A stretch of 64,000 nt of DNA, from positions 124,001 through 188,000 of the forward strand of contig JAJDAO010000055.1 in NCBI GenBank assembly GCA_029261835.1, given 5' to 3'. Positions within the stretch are counted from its first letter, which is position 1. Each line of letters starts with the position of its first letter. Below the pieces are notes generated by a model that saw only the letters and a program-made list of their open reading frames with translations, ran no database searches and had not been told where the DNA came from. The translations under genes and the position numbers were made by a program. The stretch comes from Deltaproteobacteria bacterium. GTDB lineage: Bacteria > Myxococcota_A > UBA9160 > UBA4427. Positions 62,759 through 64,000 of this stretch are shown here, one piece after another.

Positions 62759-63748
62759 CTAGAGGCCCAGCACCAACCGCACCGCGGCGACCACGCGATC
62801 GTGTACGAGCGCGTTGGTCACGATCACGCCGAGATTGTCGCTCAGCGTGCGTCCCAAGGAGAAGTCGAGCTCGGCACCGCACACGTCGGTGACGCGACCG
62901 CCGGCCTCACGGACCACCATGGAGCCGGCCGCGTGGTCCCAGATCTTCTCTTCGTAGCCCTTCCTCGTCGGTAGCCGCAGGTAGATCGAAGCATCACCGC
63001 GGCCGACGGCGGCGTACTTGCACTGGCTGTCGATGCGGAACGGGGGCGCCTCGATTCCGAGAATCTCGGCCACCTTTGCTGAATCGGATTGGGAGGAGTG
63101 TTCCGATTCCACCGACTCACAGAAGACTGCGCGGCCGGGATCACTGATGTCACTGACCTGGATGCGCTGTTCCTGTGCGTCGCCCAGGCGGCGCAGAAAC
63201 GCCCCCTCCCCCTTCACCGCCACGAAGAGACAGCCCCGCGGCCCATCCGGCCGGCCGGCGTCGAGCGGGAGATTCGGGCAGCCGAGGACGCCGAGCACGA
63301 GTTCCCCCCGCTCGATCAACGCCAGCGCCACGGCGTATTGATCGCGGCGCAGGAAGCCCTTGGTGCCGTCTATCGGGTCGAGCGTCCAGTGGCGCCCTTG
63401 CGCGCCGCCCTCGTAGGTGCCGTAGTCGATCAGGTCGAGCACTTCGTCGCAATCGATCTCTGGCGTGATCTCGCGAACGTTGGCTACGACTCTGTCCCTC
63501 AGCTGTGAGTTGGCAGCATCGCGCAGCTCAGCCGCATCTTCCTCGCCCACCAGAGGGATATCGGGGAACGCGCCCCGCAGCCCGTGCGTCACCACCGCTT
63601 GAGCGCCGAAGTCCGCCACCGTAACCGGTGAGCGATCCTTCTTCGACATCGACTCGGTCGAGACCAGGTTGGCCTGCACCGTCTGGCAAAGACGGCTGGC
63701 CTTCTCCACCACTTCCACCGCAACGCGGCGCTCCGCTTCGTATGACAT
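62759..63748 (-). CDS. 3-prime(2-prime),5-prime-bisphosphate nucleotidase (HAL2/SAL1-like)
   Basis: A 329-residue Mg-dependent phosphatase of the inositol monophosphatase superfamily. It starts MSYEAERRVAVEVV and reads SPVTVADFGAQAVVTHGL, VGEEDAAEL (Glu69/70-Asp71), WTLDPIDGTKGFLR (Asp124, Asp127) and EEKIWDHAAGSMVVREAGG. The eukaryote-like Hal2/SAL1 arrangement, including GTKGFLRRDQYAVALALI, is clear. It should turn PAP, the by-product of sulfotransferase, into AMP. A sulfotransferase gene about 2 kb away fits this role. ATG 63748 matches the family start; a GTG 24 bases earlier is possible. Confidence 0.89.
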   Translation of the reverse strand: MSYEAERRVAVEVVEKASRLCQTVQANLVSTESMSKKDRSPVTVADFGAQAVVTHGLRGAFPDIPLVGEEDAAELRDAANSQLRDRVVANVREITPEIDCDEVLDLIDYGTYEGGAQGRHWTLDPIDGTKGFLRRDQYAVALALIERGELVLGVLGCPNLPLDAGRPDGPRGCLFVAVKGEGAFLRRLGDAQEQRIQVSDISDPGRAVFCESVESEHSSQSDSAKVAEILGIEAPPFRIDSQCKYAAVGRGDASIYLRLPTRKGYEEKIWDHAAGSMVVREAGGRVTDVCGAELDFSLGRTLSDNLGVIVTNALVHDRVVAAVRLVLGL

Positions 63749-63829
63749 GCCGGGGTAGTAGCCGAAGGGCACCCGTCGGGCAAGGCGAGCGGATCGAGAG
63801 CGCTCGCACGGCCACGCCCGCGCCGGAAG

Positions 63830-64000
63830 CTATGCCGCAGTCGGAATCACGTAGCCGAAGACGCAGGAGAAGTGACATGCACTTCCGGCCAGCACGAACA
63901 GGTGCCAGACGGCGTGGTTGTAGGGCAGGCGGCTCCAAGCGTAGAACAAGACACCCAACGTGTAGATCAGCCCGCCGACGATCAGCAGCACCACACCGTC
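63830..64000 (-). CDS. Hemolysin III/PAQR-family membrane protein (partial)
   Basis: The minus-strand frame ends with TAG at 63830-63832 and runs off the window edge, giving 56 C-terminal residues. The segment IVGGLIYTLGVLFYAWSRLP, then YNHAVWHLFVLAGSACHF and the end FGYVIPTAA, is the well-known C-terminal part of YqfA/hemolysin III proteins. The two His in HAVWH and CHF fit the family's metal site. The protein is a seven-span membrane protein; the hemolysin name reflects heterologous tests only. The start lies outside the window. Confidence 0.88.
   Translation of the reverse strand, partial: DGVVLLIVGGLIYTLGVLFYAWSRLPYNHAVWHLFVLAGSACHFSCVFGYVIPTAA

Overview
The window is G+C-rich (about two thirds by eye) and tightly packed, with many 1-4 bp start/stop overlaps of the GTGA, ATGA or TTGA kind. 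It encodes outer-membrane barrels, an autotransporter, a TolC-type channel and MlaC-like and PEP-CTERM proteins, so the host is Gram-negative. The acyl-CoA metabolism, globin-coupled sensor kinase, GEMM riboswitch, DUF3604/PHP-type lipoproteins and phosphonate genes suggest a deltaproteobacterial or Myxococcota-like lineage. That placement is inference only, because no rRNA or tRNA gene was seen.

Layout. 1-10.8 kb: the tail of an outer-membrane protein, a DUF3604 exported protein with a small membrane partner, an acyl-CoA ligase, a DksA-type zinc finger fused to a hemerythrin domain, HemN, a TPR protein and an autotransporter. 10.8-21.9 kb: two CaiB/BaiF CoA-transferases, a hemerythrin-like protein, a globin-coupled histidine kinase with an NtrC-type regulator, a three-gene acyl-CoA operon and an amidohydrolase. 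22.7-26.8 kb: a DevB-DevC-DevC-DevA exporter. 28.5-38.3 kb: a complete-looking aminoethylphosphonate route (PEP mutase fused to a nucleotidyltransferase, phosphonopyruvate decarboxylase, a second nucleotidyltransferase, AEP transaminase) together with a CdsA-like enzyme, two CDP-alcohol phosphotransferases, a GT4 glycosyltransferase and a GNAT protein. A TolC-family channel follows at 38.3-39.9 kb. 40-50.6 kb: a GGDEF-EAL protein, a CrtI-like FAD enzyme, a globin, a PHP-like lipoprotein with a Cys-repeat secreted protein, and a zincin protease whose upstream companion gene carries a c-di-GMP riboswitch; then a PEP-CTERM protein. 50.6-64 kb: mostly housekeeping and detoxification genes (ADH, MlaC-like, YjbQ, MAPEG, TetR, MBL sulfatase-like, ArgC, Asd), a sulfotransferase, a GSAM-like aminotransferase, a HAL2-type PAP phosphatase and a truncated hemolysin III.

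How they fit together. The most coherent system is the phosphonate-lipid cluster. PEP would be turned into 2-aminoethylphosphonate, activated by CTP, and placed on a lipid by a CDP-alcohol phosphotransferase. The GT4 and GNAT proteins could tailor the product. The flanking Dev-type ABC exporter and TolC channel, a combination known to move glycolipids across two membranes in heterocystous cyanobacteria, could export it. A second theme is O2/NO sensing by four globin or hemerythrin proteins. A third is c-di-GMP: a GGDEF-EAL enzyme lies about 7 kb from a GEMM-I riboswitch that appears to control a secreted protease locus. Starts were chosen from Shine-Dalgarno spacing, overlap with the upstream gene and family N-termini; several are GTG or TTG and remain uncertain.
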